This document shows positions 1-7,137 of a stretch of DNA of 16,916 nucleotides, one piece after another. Numbering within the stretch: position 1 is the stretch's first letter; every line of letters begins with the position of its first letter. A model generated the notes under the pieces. That model had not been told where the DNA came from, did no database searches, and saw nothing but the letters and a program-made list of their open reading frames with translations. A program made the position numbers and the translations under genes. This DNA comes from an uncultured Bacilli bacterium (GTDB lineage: Bacteria; Bacillota_I; Bacilli_A; RF39; UBA660). Location: NCBI GenBank assembly GCA_934086935.1, contig CAKOIQ010000021.1, positions 1 to 16,916 on the forward strand. The letters run 5' to 3'.

Positions 1-443
1 AAAATGAAGAAGGAAGACAAGGAACCGGTAAATATTTAGTTAACGAAACAGACGGTTCTCCATACATCGAATATGATAACTTTAAATATATTCTAGATAT
101 TAACAATGGAAAACTAACCTTAACTAAAGAAGGACAAAATAAACTAAGAAAATCAATCGAATTATCATTTATTAAATCAGATAAACAAATAAATACCTAC
201 ACCCTATCTAATTTAAAAGGCACATGGAAAAATAAAAAAAATAAACTAAAAATAGACGTCAAAAACAACCTCTACACTCTAACAATTAACAAAGAAAAAA
301 CTGAAGGAATAATTAATGATGATCATAATGGTTTAGGCATCTATCTTAAAGATGATAAAAAAAATAAAACATATCTAATTTATAATCAAAAAGAATTAAT
401 ATTAAAAAATGATAATAATGAAGATTTAAAATTTACCAAATAA
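1..443 (+). CDS. C-terminal part of an unknown protein (5' end outside window)
   Basis: The frame that ends at TAA 441-443 is open back to the left edge, giving about 146 residues and no start codon of its own. I do not recognise the family. The visible part is hydrophilic, rich in Lys, Asn and Asp, with alternating hydrophobic residues that suggest beta strands. A YKYIL/NGKLTLT-like stretch near residue 30 and a TYLIYNQKELIL stretch near residue 125 may be diverged copies of one beta unit. There is no membrane segment in the visible part, and a Gly-Thr-Trp (GTW) sits near residue 77. An extracytoplasmic or lipoprotein-like beta-rich domain is possible, but the N-terminus is needed to judge. 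It converges on the 125-aa gene, with 9 nt between the two stop codons. Confidence 0.6.
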   Translation, partial: NEEGRQGTGKYLVNETDGSPYIEYDNFKYILDINNGKLTLTKEGQNKLRKSIELSFIKSDKQINTYTLSNLKGTWKNKKNKLKIDVKNNLYTLTINKEKTEGIINDDHNGLGIYLKDDKKNKTYLIYNQKELILKNDNNEDLKFTK

Positions 444-459
444 TATTAAAATTTATTTG
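437..459. terminator. Weak AT-rich hairpin between convergent genes
   Basis: CAAATAA (437-443) pairs with TTATTTG (453-459) around a 9-nt loop. The stem holds the TAA of the left gene and the stop of the 125-aa gene. The stem is only 7 bp with one G-C pair and the following T-run is poor, so termination is uncertain. Confidence 0.3.
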
Positions 460-830
460 ATTTCCAAGTAATCAGCTATAACTCTTATAAATTTTGGTGT
501 ATGAATAAATTCTTTCAAATCAGCCATTGTTAAGCATAAATATTCAAACTCATCTTTATATTTTTTATGTAATTTATAATCATTTTCCCATTTAAAATGG
601 GTTTTTTTAATTATATCTATAATTTCTTTTTCGATAAGATCAATATGCCATTGTTTAATTTCAGGTTTATAACTAAAATTAATATTTTTAATTGTTTCTA
701 ATTCTAATGATTCTAAATATGCACCTTTATTGTGATAAAATTCTGACATTGTAACATCGATTAATGTATTAAATGTTTTTACAATATCAGGAGAATTCTC
801 ATATTCTTTTCTTATTTCTTCTATTGTCAT
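453..830 (-). CDS. Hypothetical 125-aa cytoplasmic protein
   Basis: The start ATG (828-830) follows AAGGAG at a spacing of about 8 nt, which supports this start. The protein is acidic to neutral, mostly helical in appearance, with no signal peptide and no membrane segment. It is rich in Glu, Ile, Lys and aromatic residues. I do not recognise the family and see no catalytic motif. It is separated from the upstream minus-strand operon by a good terminator at 902-929, so it is probably transcribed alone; no convincing -35 was found, though TATATT-like -10 candidates lie in the 860-870 region. Confidence 0.7.
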   Translation of the reverse strand: MTIEEIRKEYENSPDIVKTFNTLIDVTMSEFYHNKGAYLESLELETIKNINFSYKPEIKQWHIDLIEKEIIDIIKKTHFKWENDYKLHKKYKDEFEYLCLTMADLKEFIHTPKFIRVIADYLEIK

Positions 831-901
831 ATAAATTTCTCCTTACAATTTTTTTTGCAAAATATAAATCTTCTTTTCTTAATTAAAATATAACACACAA
901 T

Positions 902-929
902 AAAAAAAGTCACTAGATAAACTAGTAAC
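902..929 (-). terminator. Rho-independent terminator of the MMPL operon
   Basis: On the minus strand, GTTACTAG pairs with CTAGTGAC (8 bp, one G-U wobble) around loop TTTAT and is followed by seven T. The wobble becomes a C-A mismatch on the plus strand, so the element is directional. It lies 4 nt downstream of the DUF308 gene stop and closes the operon. Confidence 0.8.
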
Positions 930-933
930 CTTC

Positions 934-1500
934 TTAATAATTAATAAATGCTTCTAATTTTTTATTTAATTCTTTACTAAAATCTTTAATGTATTTTTTA
1001 ATAACTATAAAATCTACAATATCACAAATTGAATAAGACACTAACATAATTCCTAAAAATAATGTTAAAGCACTTGCACTTTCAATTGGATTAATTACTA
1101 AAACAATACCTAAAACAAATGATAAAGAAGCTAAGATAATAGTTAACCAATATTTTTTATTATCAATATCTTTAAATAATGTCCCTAATCTAAATTTTAA
1201 GCCTCCATTAATAATAAACCATAAACCTACAATAATTGGAATCATAACTTTTAATAATTCTGGATGAATTACTATTAATAAACCTAAAATAAATATTAAA
1301 GCTCCATTAAATAAACTAAACATAAATTTTCTTTCAATAAATAATAATGAAACTCCAGCAGATAAGAATGATATTCCAATAACATATGAAATAACTGTGA
1401 ATGATACTTCTGGATAAACCATAAGTACTACTCCTAAAATTGCCATTACCCCCGAAATAATTAATGATAAATTTAAATACTTATTAATCTTATCTAACAT
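934..1500 (-). CDS. DUF308/HdeD-like six-helix membrane protein
   Basis: This is a 188-aa integral membrane protein. It shows about six hydrophobic segments in three pairs, and Gly-rich helices alternate with short loops of the type V-Y-P-E, I-H-P-E and I-N-P, each placed after a helix. That three-fold pattern is typical of the DUF308 (HdeD, acid-resistance membrane protein) family; the biochemical role of most Gram-positive members is unknown. The start ATG follows AGAGGAGA, which lies in the 14-nt gap to the upstream gene. It is last in the operon after the MMPL pump and the LxxG-heptad protein, so a role in envelope maintenance is reasonable inference. The tail after the last helix is basic (KKYIKDF) and cytoplasmic. 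Confidence 0.8.
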   Translation of the reverse strand: MLDKINKYLNLSLIISGVMAILGVVLMVYPEVSFTVISYVIGISFLSAGVSLLFIERKFMFSLFNGALIFILGLLIVIHPELLKVMIPIIVGLWFIINGGLKFRLGTLFKDIDNKKYWLTIILASLSFVLGIVLVINPIESASALTLFLGIMLVSYSICDIVDFIVIKKYIKDFSKELNKKLEAFINY

Positions 1501-1514
1501 AACTTCTCCTCTTT

Positions 1515-3266
1515 CTATTTAAATAAGTTTTTAATTCTTTGCCATAATGATACTTTAGTTGTTTTAGTTGTATTACTCTTAGTAGTATCTTTTGCTTTTT
1601 GTCCTTCTACAACTAATACAAATTTAGTTTCACTATCGCTACTTAAATTTTTGTTACTATCTACAGATTTATAATCTTCACCAAGTTCAATTAACTTTTC
1701 AGCTCTTGCAGATGTATCCTTTAATTTAGTATTAACAAGGTTACTAATATTATTAATACCTTCTTTATTAAATTTTGATATTCCTGATGATAGTTTAATT
1801 ATACCATTATCAAGTTCATCTATTCCAGCATATAAAGTACCTAATGAACTAGAAACATTCTTTATTGACTCTTTTTTGACAGTATTAGCTACATTACTAG
1901 CAACATTACCAGATACACTCTTAGCAACAGCTAAAGCAGAATTCATAGCAGCCTCAGTAGCAACAGATTTAGAAACTTTTTCAGCTACATAATTAGCAGT
2001 TTTAGTTGCACTTAATGTTGCTGCGGTTGTTGCTGCATTAGTAACGGCTTTAATAGCTTCTTCATTATTTTTCATAACTAAACAACTTTTCATTTGTTCT
2101 TCAGTCATTACTCCACCCTTAGAAACTATAACTTTACCAGTTTCACAATTTTGATAATCAGTAGTTAAATTAGCATTAACTAAATATTCAGTAACAGCCT
2201 TAGTAACTGATTCTTTAACAATCTTAATAACTTCAGGATCATTACTATTTAAACTCTTTTGAACAGTTTCCCAAGCAGATTCAGCAATTTGAGCCTTATA
2301 TTCATCAGTAAACATACCTTTAACAGTACCTACAGCACTATTTTGAATACCGCTAACTTGTTCATCAGTTAAAGCATTACCAGTATTTTTAGATAAATTA
2401 TTAATAGATTCACCTAATTTACTCTTTAAAGTATTAGATCCATCTTTAATTTTTTTACTACTTTCATCAATTAAATTCATATTATCTTGTAAAGAATTAA
2501 CCTTACCATATAAAGAATCTAATTCATCAAAAATCTTTAAATCATCACTATCTAATAATTTAGGAGTAGCAACCATATACACACTAGATAATTCAAAATT
2601 ATCAGTAGTATAACTAATAGTTAAATTATTTAAAGATCTTAAACTAGAAATCTTTAAACTATCATATAATCCTGGAGTAGCAACTCCAACTACAATATTT
2701 TTAGTACCATTATTAATTACTTTACCATTATTAATAGTTATATTTTTAGCATTACCATCAATAATAGTACCTAAAGTAACAACAAATGGCGTATATAAAT
2801 ATTCACTCTTACCATTTACTTTAACTAAATGTCTATCCTTATTTTTTAAATTAATTTTAATAGTAACTTTTCCTGATTTACCTAACATATCACTTACATT
2901 CATTGTTTTACCATCTAATTTATAAGTAATATTAGCATCTATTGGTAATTTATCTTCATAAGTACCTTGATAAAAAATATCATTACCATTAGCTTCCCAA
3001 GTTACTTTATTATCTTTAATAGTATATTTTTCATCACCATTAAGATTTAAAATATCTTTAAGTTCAGAATAATCTTCAATTTTATTTATTTCTTTATTAT
3101 TAACAATATGTTCATTAACAGTAACTCTCTTTTGAGCACCATTAATTTCTAATTTACCATAAACAGTTTCTTGTTTAGTTAAAGCAAATACATTTACAGG
3201 CATACTTGTTAATAAGATACTACTAACTAACATTATAGAAGTAGCTTTTTTTACATTTTTATTCAT
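1515..3266 (-). CDS. Exported LxxG-heptad (YhgE/Pip-like) protein paired with an MMPL pump
   Basis: This is a 583-aa secreted protein. Residues 1-28 form a signal peptide (basic start, hydrophobic core, VFA-type cleavage). Residues 29 to about 245 form a beta-rich domain seen in proteins encoded beside Firmicute MMPL transporters, with a NGDEKYTIKDNKVTWEANGN-type stretch and a TPFVV stretch. LxxG-like heptads follow around 270-285 (KIKDGSNTL) and again at 475-500 (LYAGIDELDNG, KLSSG), the xxxLxxG repeat found in YhgE/Pip-type proteins. Between them is a long Ala/Ser/Val-rich helical insert (about 300-470). The mature protein has only two cysteines, Cys374 and Cys395, which could pair. The end is a basic amphipathic stretch rather than a membrane helix. 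ATG 3264-3266 has AAAGGA at 9 nt; an ATG 9 nt upstream abuts that site and is unlikely. It likely works with the pump in the envelope; the substrate is unknown. Confidence 0.8.
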   Translation of the reverse strand: MNKNVKKATSIMLVSSILLTSMPVNVFALTKQETVYGKLEINGAQKRVTVNEHIVNNKEINKIEDYSELKDILNLNGDEKYTIKDNKVTWEANGNDIFYQGTYEDKLPIDANITYKLDGKTMNVSDMLGKSGKVTIKINLKNKDRHLVKVNGKSEYLYTPFVVTLGTIIDGNAKNITINNGKVINNGTKNIVVGVATPGLYDSLKISSLRSLNNLTISYTTDNFELSSVYMVATPKLLDSDDLKIFDELDSLYGKVNSLQDNMNLIDESSKKIKDGSNTLKSKLGESINNLSKNTGNALTDEQVSGIQNSAVGTVKGMFTDEYKAQIAESAWETVQKSLNSNDPEVIKIVKESVTKAVTEYLVNANLTTDYQNCETGKVIVSKGGVMTEEQMKSCLVMKNNEEAIKAVTNAATTAATLSATKTANYVAEKVSKSVATEAAMNSALAVAKSVSGNVASNVANTVKKESIKNVSSSLGTLYAGIDELDNGIIKLSSGISKFNKEGINNISNLVNTKLKDTSARAEKLIELGEDYKSVDSNKNLSSDSETKFVLVVEGQKAKDTTKSNTTKTTKVSLWQRIKNLFK

Positions 3267-3268
3267 AA

Positions 3269-5326
3269 TTAACATTCCTTTCTTTTAGTCGTTTTACTTA
3301 TTAATTTATCAAATATTAATAATATTGATGGAACAATAGTTATTACAACAATCATACTTACAATTGCTCCTCTAGATATTAATGTACATAAAGATCCAAC
3401 CATTTCTAAATCACTATATACACCTACACCAAATGTTGCTGCAAAGAAACATAAACCACTTACAAATATTGAATTAGCACAATAATTTAAAGTGTCTACC
3501 ATAGCTTCTTTAGGAGCCATTGTTTTTCTTCTTTCTAAATAATTAGTTGTCATTAAAATTGCATAATCTATTGTTGCCCCTAATTGAATAGTACCTAAAA
3601 CAATTGGTGCTACAAAAGGAAGAACAACTCCACCAAAATATGAGAATGACATATTAATAAATATAGCTGTCTCTATTGCTGCAATTAATAATATTGGTAA
3701 TGAGAAACTCTTTAATACAAACAATAATATAACTAAAATACATATAATAGAAGAATAATTAACATTATTAAAATCAGTATCACTAATATTAATTAAATCC
3801 TTCATTAAAGGTCCTTCACCAGCAACAATTATATTTTTATCATATTTATCAACAATTTTATTTAAATCAGTTATTTGATTATTTAATTCATCACTAGCAA
3901 CTTCATACAAAGAATTAACTAAAATCATTTCATATTTATCATTTTTAAATACACTTACAACATCATCACTAAGCATATTTTCAGATATACCTAATTTCTT
4001 TAATTCATCAAAAGATAATACAAAATCAATACCATCTATAGTTTTAATTTCTGAAACCATATCATTAATATCATTAGATTTCATATCAGAAGGAACTAAC
4101 AATATCTCTGGACTAACAATATTAAATTTATCTTTTAATTCTTCATTAGCTTTAATACTTTCTAATGTATTAGGTAATGATTTATCTATCTTATAATAAA
4201 CATCAACTTTACTATAAGCCAAATAACATGGAACAATTAAAAGTAAGAATACTACAAAAAATGCCACGTGATGTTTAACTATAAAATTATTTAATTTACT
4301 AAAATTAATTGCTAAATTCTTATGTTTTGTTTTTTCTATATATTTATCACATAAGAGTAATAAACTTGGAAATACAGTAAGTACAGTAACAACTCCTAAA
4401 AGTACTCCTTTAGCCATTACAATACCTAAATCTTTACCTAAGGTTAACTTCATAGTACATAATACTAAGAAACCAGCAACAGTGGTTAAAGAACTTCCCA
4501 TAACAGATGTAAATGTTTCTTTAATTGCATCAGTCATTGCTTTTTCATTATTTCCATATTCTTTCTTCTTTTTCTCATAAGAATGATATAAGAAAATTGA
4601 GAAGTCAGTAGTAACACCTAATTGCAATACTGCAACTAAAGCTTTTGTTATATAGGATATTTCTCCTAAGAAAATATTTGAACCTAAATTAAATAATATT
4701 GCAATTCCAATGTTTAAAAGTAACAAAATTGGAACCAAATAAGAATCTAATGAAAGCTCTAAAACAATGATACATAAAACTACTGCAATAACTATATAAA
4801 TTGCTATCTCAGATTCGGATAAATTCATAGTATCTAATACCATCGAACTCATCCCACCAAGTAATACCTTATCCTTTGTTATTTTTCTAATATTTTCAAC
4901 TGCATCTATTGTTTTTTCAGATGAAGTTGAACCAGCAAATGTTATAAATAATATATCCGTATCATCCTTATATAAATGACTAGATATCTCTTCAGGAAGC
5001 ATATCAACCGGAACCGTAGTACCTAACACATCATATAAAGATACAACTTCATTTACACCATCAACTTGTTTAATTCCATCTTCTAATTTAAGTATTTGTT
5101 TTCCACTTAAATTCTTTGCTATCGCTATTGAATAAGCACCCATATTAAAATCATCAGTTAAAATATCTTGTCCTTTAATAGTTTCTATATCCTTAGGTAA
5201 ATAAACTAAAATATCATAATTAATTTTAGTTAAGCTCATACCTATAAAAGATAAAATCACTAAAACACAAGTAACTATCATAATGATAACTTTATTTTTA
5301 CAAATACCCTTTGCAAATTTATCCAT
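3269..5326 (-). CDS. MMPL-family (RND superfamily) exporter
   Basis: This is a 685-aa membrane transporter with the duplicated MMPL plan: a first helix (about 15-34), an external domain (about 35-175), five helices (176-325), a basic cytoplasmic loop, helix 7 (about 353-371), a second external domain (372-520) and five final helices. The family exports lipids or other hydrophobic molecules using the proton gradient. The proton-relay positions are visible as GVTTDF (Asp241-Phe242) and GATIDY (Asp587-Tyr588); the first pair has Phe where MmpL3-type proteins have Tyr. ATG 5324-5326 has GGAGG 5 nt upstream; an ATG 18 nt upstream would include the ribosome site in the coding sequence. It is first in a three-gene operon, stops 2 nt before the heptad protein start, and is divergent to the TetR gene that probably controls it. 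Confidence 0.93.
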   Translation of the reverse strand: MDKFAKGICKNKVIIMIVTCVLVILSFIGMSLTKINYDILVYLPKDIETIKGQDILTDDFNMGAYSIAIAKNLSGKQILKLEDGIKQVDGVNEVVSLYDVLGTTVPVDMLPEEISSHLYKDDTDILFITFAGSTSSEKTIDAVENIRKITKDKVLLGGMSSMVLDTMNLSESEIAIYIVIAVVLCIIVLELSLDSYLVPILLLLNIGIAILFNLGSNIFLGEISYITKALVAVLQLGVTTDFSIFLYHSYEKKKKEYGNNEKAMTDAIKETFTSVMGSSLTTVAGFLVLCTMKLTLGKDLGIVMAKGVLLGVVTVLTVFPSLLLLCDKYIEKTKHKNLAINFSKLNNFIVKHHVAFFVVFLLLIVPCYLAYSKVDVYYKIDKSLPNTLESIKANEELKDKFNIVSPEILLVPSDMKSNDINDMVSEIKTIDGIDFVLSFDELKKLGISENMLSDDVVSVFKNDKYEMILVNSLYEVASDELNNQITDLNKIVDKYDKNIIVAGEGPLMKDLINISDTDFNNVNYSSIICILVILLFVLKSFSLPILLIAAIETAIFINMSFSYFGGVVLPFVAPIVLGTIQLGATIDYAILMTTNYLERRKTMAPKEAMVDTLNYCANSIFVSGLCFFAATFGVGVYSDLEMVGSLCTLISRGAIVSMIVVITIVPSILLIFDKLISKTTKRKEC

Positions 5327-5342
5327 AATTTCCTCCATTCGC

Positions 5343-5408
5343 ATTATATTTTATTATGAAGTTTAATTTATTAACACACATATATCTTTTAATTTGTATG
5401 TTTTCCAA
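5343..5408 (-). promoter_or_regulatory. Candidate promoter(s) of the MMPL operon
   Basis: Two candidates are visible on the minus strand. One is TTGGAA (5403-5408), an 18-nt spacer, then TATATG (5379-5384), whose -35 touches the left AACACwTTGTTA box. The other is a perfect TATAAT (5343-5348) just 6 nt before GGAGG, with no clear -35, matching the short-leader layout seen at other genes here. The sequence alone does not decide between them. Confidence 0.45.
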
Positions 5409-5450
5409 CACTTTGTTAAATATGTATTAATAATAAGCAACACATTGTTA
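5407..5450. promoter_or_regulatory. Putative TetR operator: two AACACwTTGTTA boxes
   Basis: AACACTTTGTTA (5407-5418) and AACACATTGTTA (5439-5450) differ at one base and start 32 nt apart, close to three helical turns. Each is itself an imperfect palindrome (AACA-N3-TGTT). They lie between the divergent TetR gene and MMPL operon, one touching a candidate MMPL -35 and the other 6 nt before the TetR -35. An autoregulated shared operator is inferred. Confidence 0.6.
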
Positions 5451-5456
5451 GTTATC

Positions 5457-5496
5457 TTTACAATTGTATTTTTTTGTGTATAATGAAATTGGTGAT
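5457..5496 (+). promoter_or_regulatory. TetR gene promoter and ribosome site
   Basis: TTTACA (5457-5462), a 16-nt spacer and TATAAT (5479-5484). The ribosome site GGTGAT (5491-5496) begins 6 nt after the -10 and 5 nt before the ATG, so the predicted transcript starts at or inside its Shine-Dalgarno. GGTGAT complements the ATCACC part of the 16S rRNA 3' end. Confidence 0.65.
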
Positions 5497-5501
5497 TTTA
5501 A

Positions 5502-6071
5502 ATGGAGAAAAAAACTGATTTAAGAATAATAAAAACTAAAAAAGTTATTTACGAAGCTTTAGTGGATTTAATGAAAGAAAAAACTTTTGAAGAAATAAAA
5601 GTATCTGATATTTGTAATAAAGCTTTAATTAATCGTTCAACATTTTATGCTCACTATGAAGATAAATATGAACTTTTAGTTGAATTCATTAATGATTTAA
5701 AAGGCAACTTTACTAATGAATTAGATAAAAGAAAACACATCACTGACACCAGGGACTATTATATGGAATTAATCAAACTATTTATTGATCATGTTGAAGA
5801 ATATCGTGATATCTACTCTTCCATCATGACCAACAATCGTAACAGTATTATGATGGACATCCTACTATCAGTTATTAATGAAGATATTTCTAAAAGAATA
5901 AAAAATAATAAACGTAATTCATCCATTCCAAAAGTTATAATTGCAAAATTCTATTTAGGTGGTTTACTAAGTTTAGGAATTGAATGGTTAGAAAATCCTA
6001 ACAAATATACTAAATCAGAAATTTATAATTTCTTAAATAAATTAATTCCCGAAAACATCGAAAATATATAA
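5502..6071 (+). CDS. TetR/AcrR-family transcriptional regulator
   Basis: This is a 189-aa one-component regulator. The N-terminal domain (about 8-55) has the TetR layout: a first helix with TKKVIYEAL, then the helix-turn-helix FEEIKVSDICNKALINRSTF ending in FYAHYEDKYELL, the signature where the recognition helix carries N-R-S-T-F-Y. Residues 60-189 form a helical ligand/dimer domain with a hydrophobic FYLGGLLSLGIEWL stretch typical of this group of Firmicute TetR proteins. The effector is unknown. It is divergent to the MMPL operon and shares the region with the two AACACwTTGTTA boxes, so it most likely represses the pump operon and itself. Its 3' end is followed at once by a strong bidirectional terminator. 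Confidence 0.92.
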   Translation: MEKKTDLRIIKTKKVIYEALVDLMKEKTFEEIKVSDICNKALINRSTFYAHYEDKYELLVEFINDLKGNFTNELDKRKHITDTRDYYMELIKLFIDHVEEYRDIYSSIMTNNRNSIMMDILLSVINEDISKRIKNNKRNSSIPKVIIAKFYLGGLLSLGIEWLENPNKYTKSEIYNFLNKLIPENIENI

Positions 6072-6074
6072 TAC

Positions 6075-6110
6075 AAAAAAGATTCACATCATATCCAGTG
6101 AATCTTTTTT
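6075..6110. terminator. Bidirectional terminator after the TetR gene
   Basis: A perfect 13-bp stem, AAAAAAGATTCAC (6075-6087) with GTGAATCTTTTTT (6098-6110), encloses a 10-nt loop. A-run and T-run flanks let it work for the TetR gene and for transcripts arriving from the secreted-protein gene on the minus strand. Confidence 0.88.
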
Positions 6111-6145
6111 ACTTTTTACTATTAACAACATCAAAACAGCGGGGT

Positions 6146-6174
6146 TATATGATATTAAGCTGAAATATCATATA
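6146..6174. repeat. 11-bp perfect inverted repeat in the 6111-6317 gap
   Basis: TATATGATATT (6146-6156) and AATATCATATA (6164-6174) flank a 7-nt loop. There is no T-run on either side, so it is not a normal terminator. Just left is GCGGGG (6139-6144), unusual here. The rest of the gap holds a tandem pair of TCATTCTA (6291-6298 and 6304-6311) and a 27-codon frame that I did not accept as a gene. No other structure was seen. Confidence 0.5.
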
Positions 6175-6317
6175 TATTTATAAACATATTAGTTTAATTA
6201 TCAAAACTAATAAATTTATCATTTTTAATATAGTAGTATCTACTACCTTCAGCAACTTTTTTGTGTTTGTGTAACATTAAATCTTACTATTCATTCTAGA
6301 AAATCATTCTATATTGG

Positions 6318-7109
6318 TTACCTTACTGAAGTTTCAACTCCAGCCATTTGATCATACACGCCATAAGCATTTCCATAGAAGTCAAATACGCCACCATAAC
6401 CACCAAAGTTAACAGTATAGCATTTACTACTAGGTAAACTTATTGTAGAACGTGCATGTTGATATGAACCATAGACAATGCCTGTGCCGATTATGTCAAA
6501 TTCTTGGGTTAATCTTAACATTGATGTGCTCCTACGTAATTTAATAGATACGCCAAAGCCACTGTTACTATACTTTATTTCTTCTGATTCAACCCATTGA
6601 TCTTCATTATAATATAAGGTTGTAGTTGGATCAGTTGCAAGATTAAGTCCGTTGTAAAGTAGTGCACCCATCACGTCATGACTTAAAACACGAGGTGTTG
6701 CCTTCCAATGTAAGCCAATTACTATAGAACAGGTAATAGAGCCACAAGCCTTTGATAAAGTTATAATCTTAGCTGAAGTCTCATGGTAAGTCCCAGCCCT
6801 AGTATAACTGCCATTATTATCATCTTGTTCTACTCTAGTTACTGGTGTGGTAAATAAGTTTTCAGTTGCATACTTATTATATATAGCTGAGGTAACAAAT
6901 TCTTGATATCCATCCCAATACATATTTGTAAAGAAATCATATTCAGTCTTTGTTAAACTAACTCCATTATCATTTGTATAATATATATCTTCTTCAGCAT
7001 ATACATTAACACCAACAAGTAAGAACACACTTATTACAGATAACCACACAATTAATTTTCTTTTGATGAATAACTCACTCCTTTCCTTCTTCACAATACC
7101 GCAAATCAA
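6318..7109 (-). CDS. Secreted protein of unknown function, atypical composition
   Basis: The open frame begins at TTG 7107-7109 (263 aa). It contains a signal peptide with basic residues, a hydrophobic core (about 19-35) and cleavage after VYA (residue 38). The mature part starts with a YYTNDNGVSLTKTEYDFF motif, a pattern I associate with uncharacterised secreted Firmicute proteins, then a beta-rich region with a Cys pair (KACGSITCSI), a conserved-looking LHWKATP and SHDVMGA, and a Gly/aromatic end (GGYGGVFDFYG ... YDQMAGV). No catalytic motif is seen. GC is clearly higher than in the flanking genes. The start is unresolved: the only good ribosome site (AAGGAG) lies inside this frame, a few codons before the signal peptide, with no in-frame ATG, GTG or TTG at normal spacing. 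Initiation at ATC or ATT, the upstream TTG, or loss of the start are all possible. It lies 28 nt after the membrane-bound HTH gene. Confidence 0.7.
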   Translation of the reverse strand: MICGIVKKERSELFIKRKLIVWLSVISVFLLVGVNVYAEEDIYYTNDNGVSLTKTEYDFFTNMYWDGYQEFVTSAIYNKYATENLFTTPVTRVEQDDNNGSYTRAGTYHETSAKIITLSKACGSITCSIVIGLHWKATPRVLSHDVMGALLYNGLNLATDPTTTLYYNEDQWVESEEIKYSNSGFGVSIKLRRSTSMLRLTQEFDIIGTGIVYGSYQHARSTISLPSSKCYTVNFGGYGGVFDFYGNAYGVYDQMAGVETSVR

Positions 7110-7121
7110 CTAAAAAGGAAA

Positions 7122-7136
7122 GTGAAAGCAATTCAC
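7122..7136 (-). terminator. Weak hairpin between the HTH gene and the secreted-protein gene
   Basis: On the minus strand, GTGAA-TTGCT-TTCAC is followed by TTTCCTTTTT. The stem is only 5 bp, so it may reduce rather than stop read-through from the HTH gene. Confidence 0.3.
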
Positions 7137-7137
7137 A

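Noticed and set aside
6194..6277. 27-codon minus-strand frame starting MLHKHKK
   Set aside because: No ribosome site, no promoter seen and too short to judge; it may be a gene remnant but nothing supports it.
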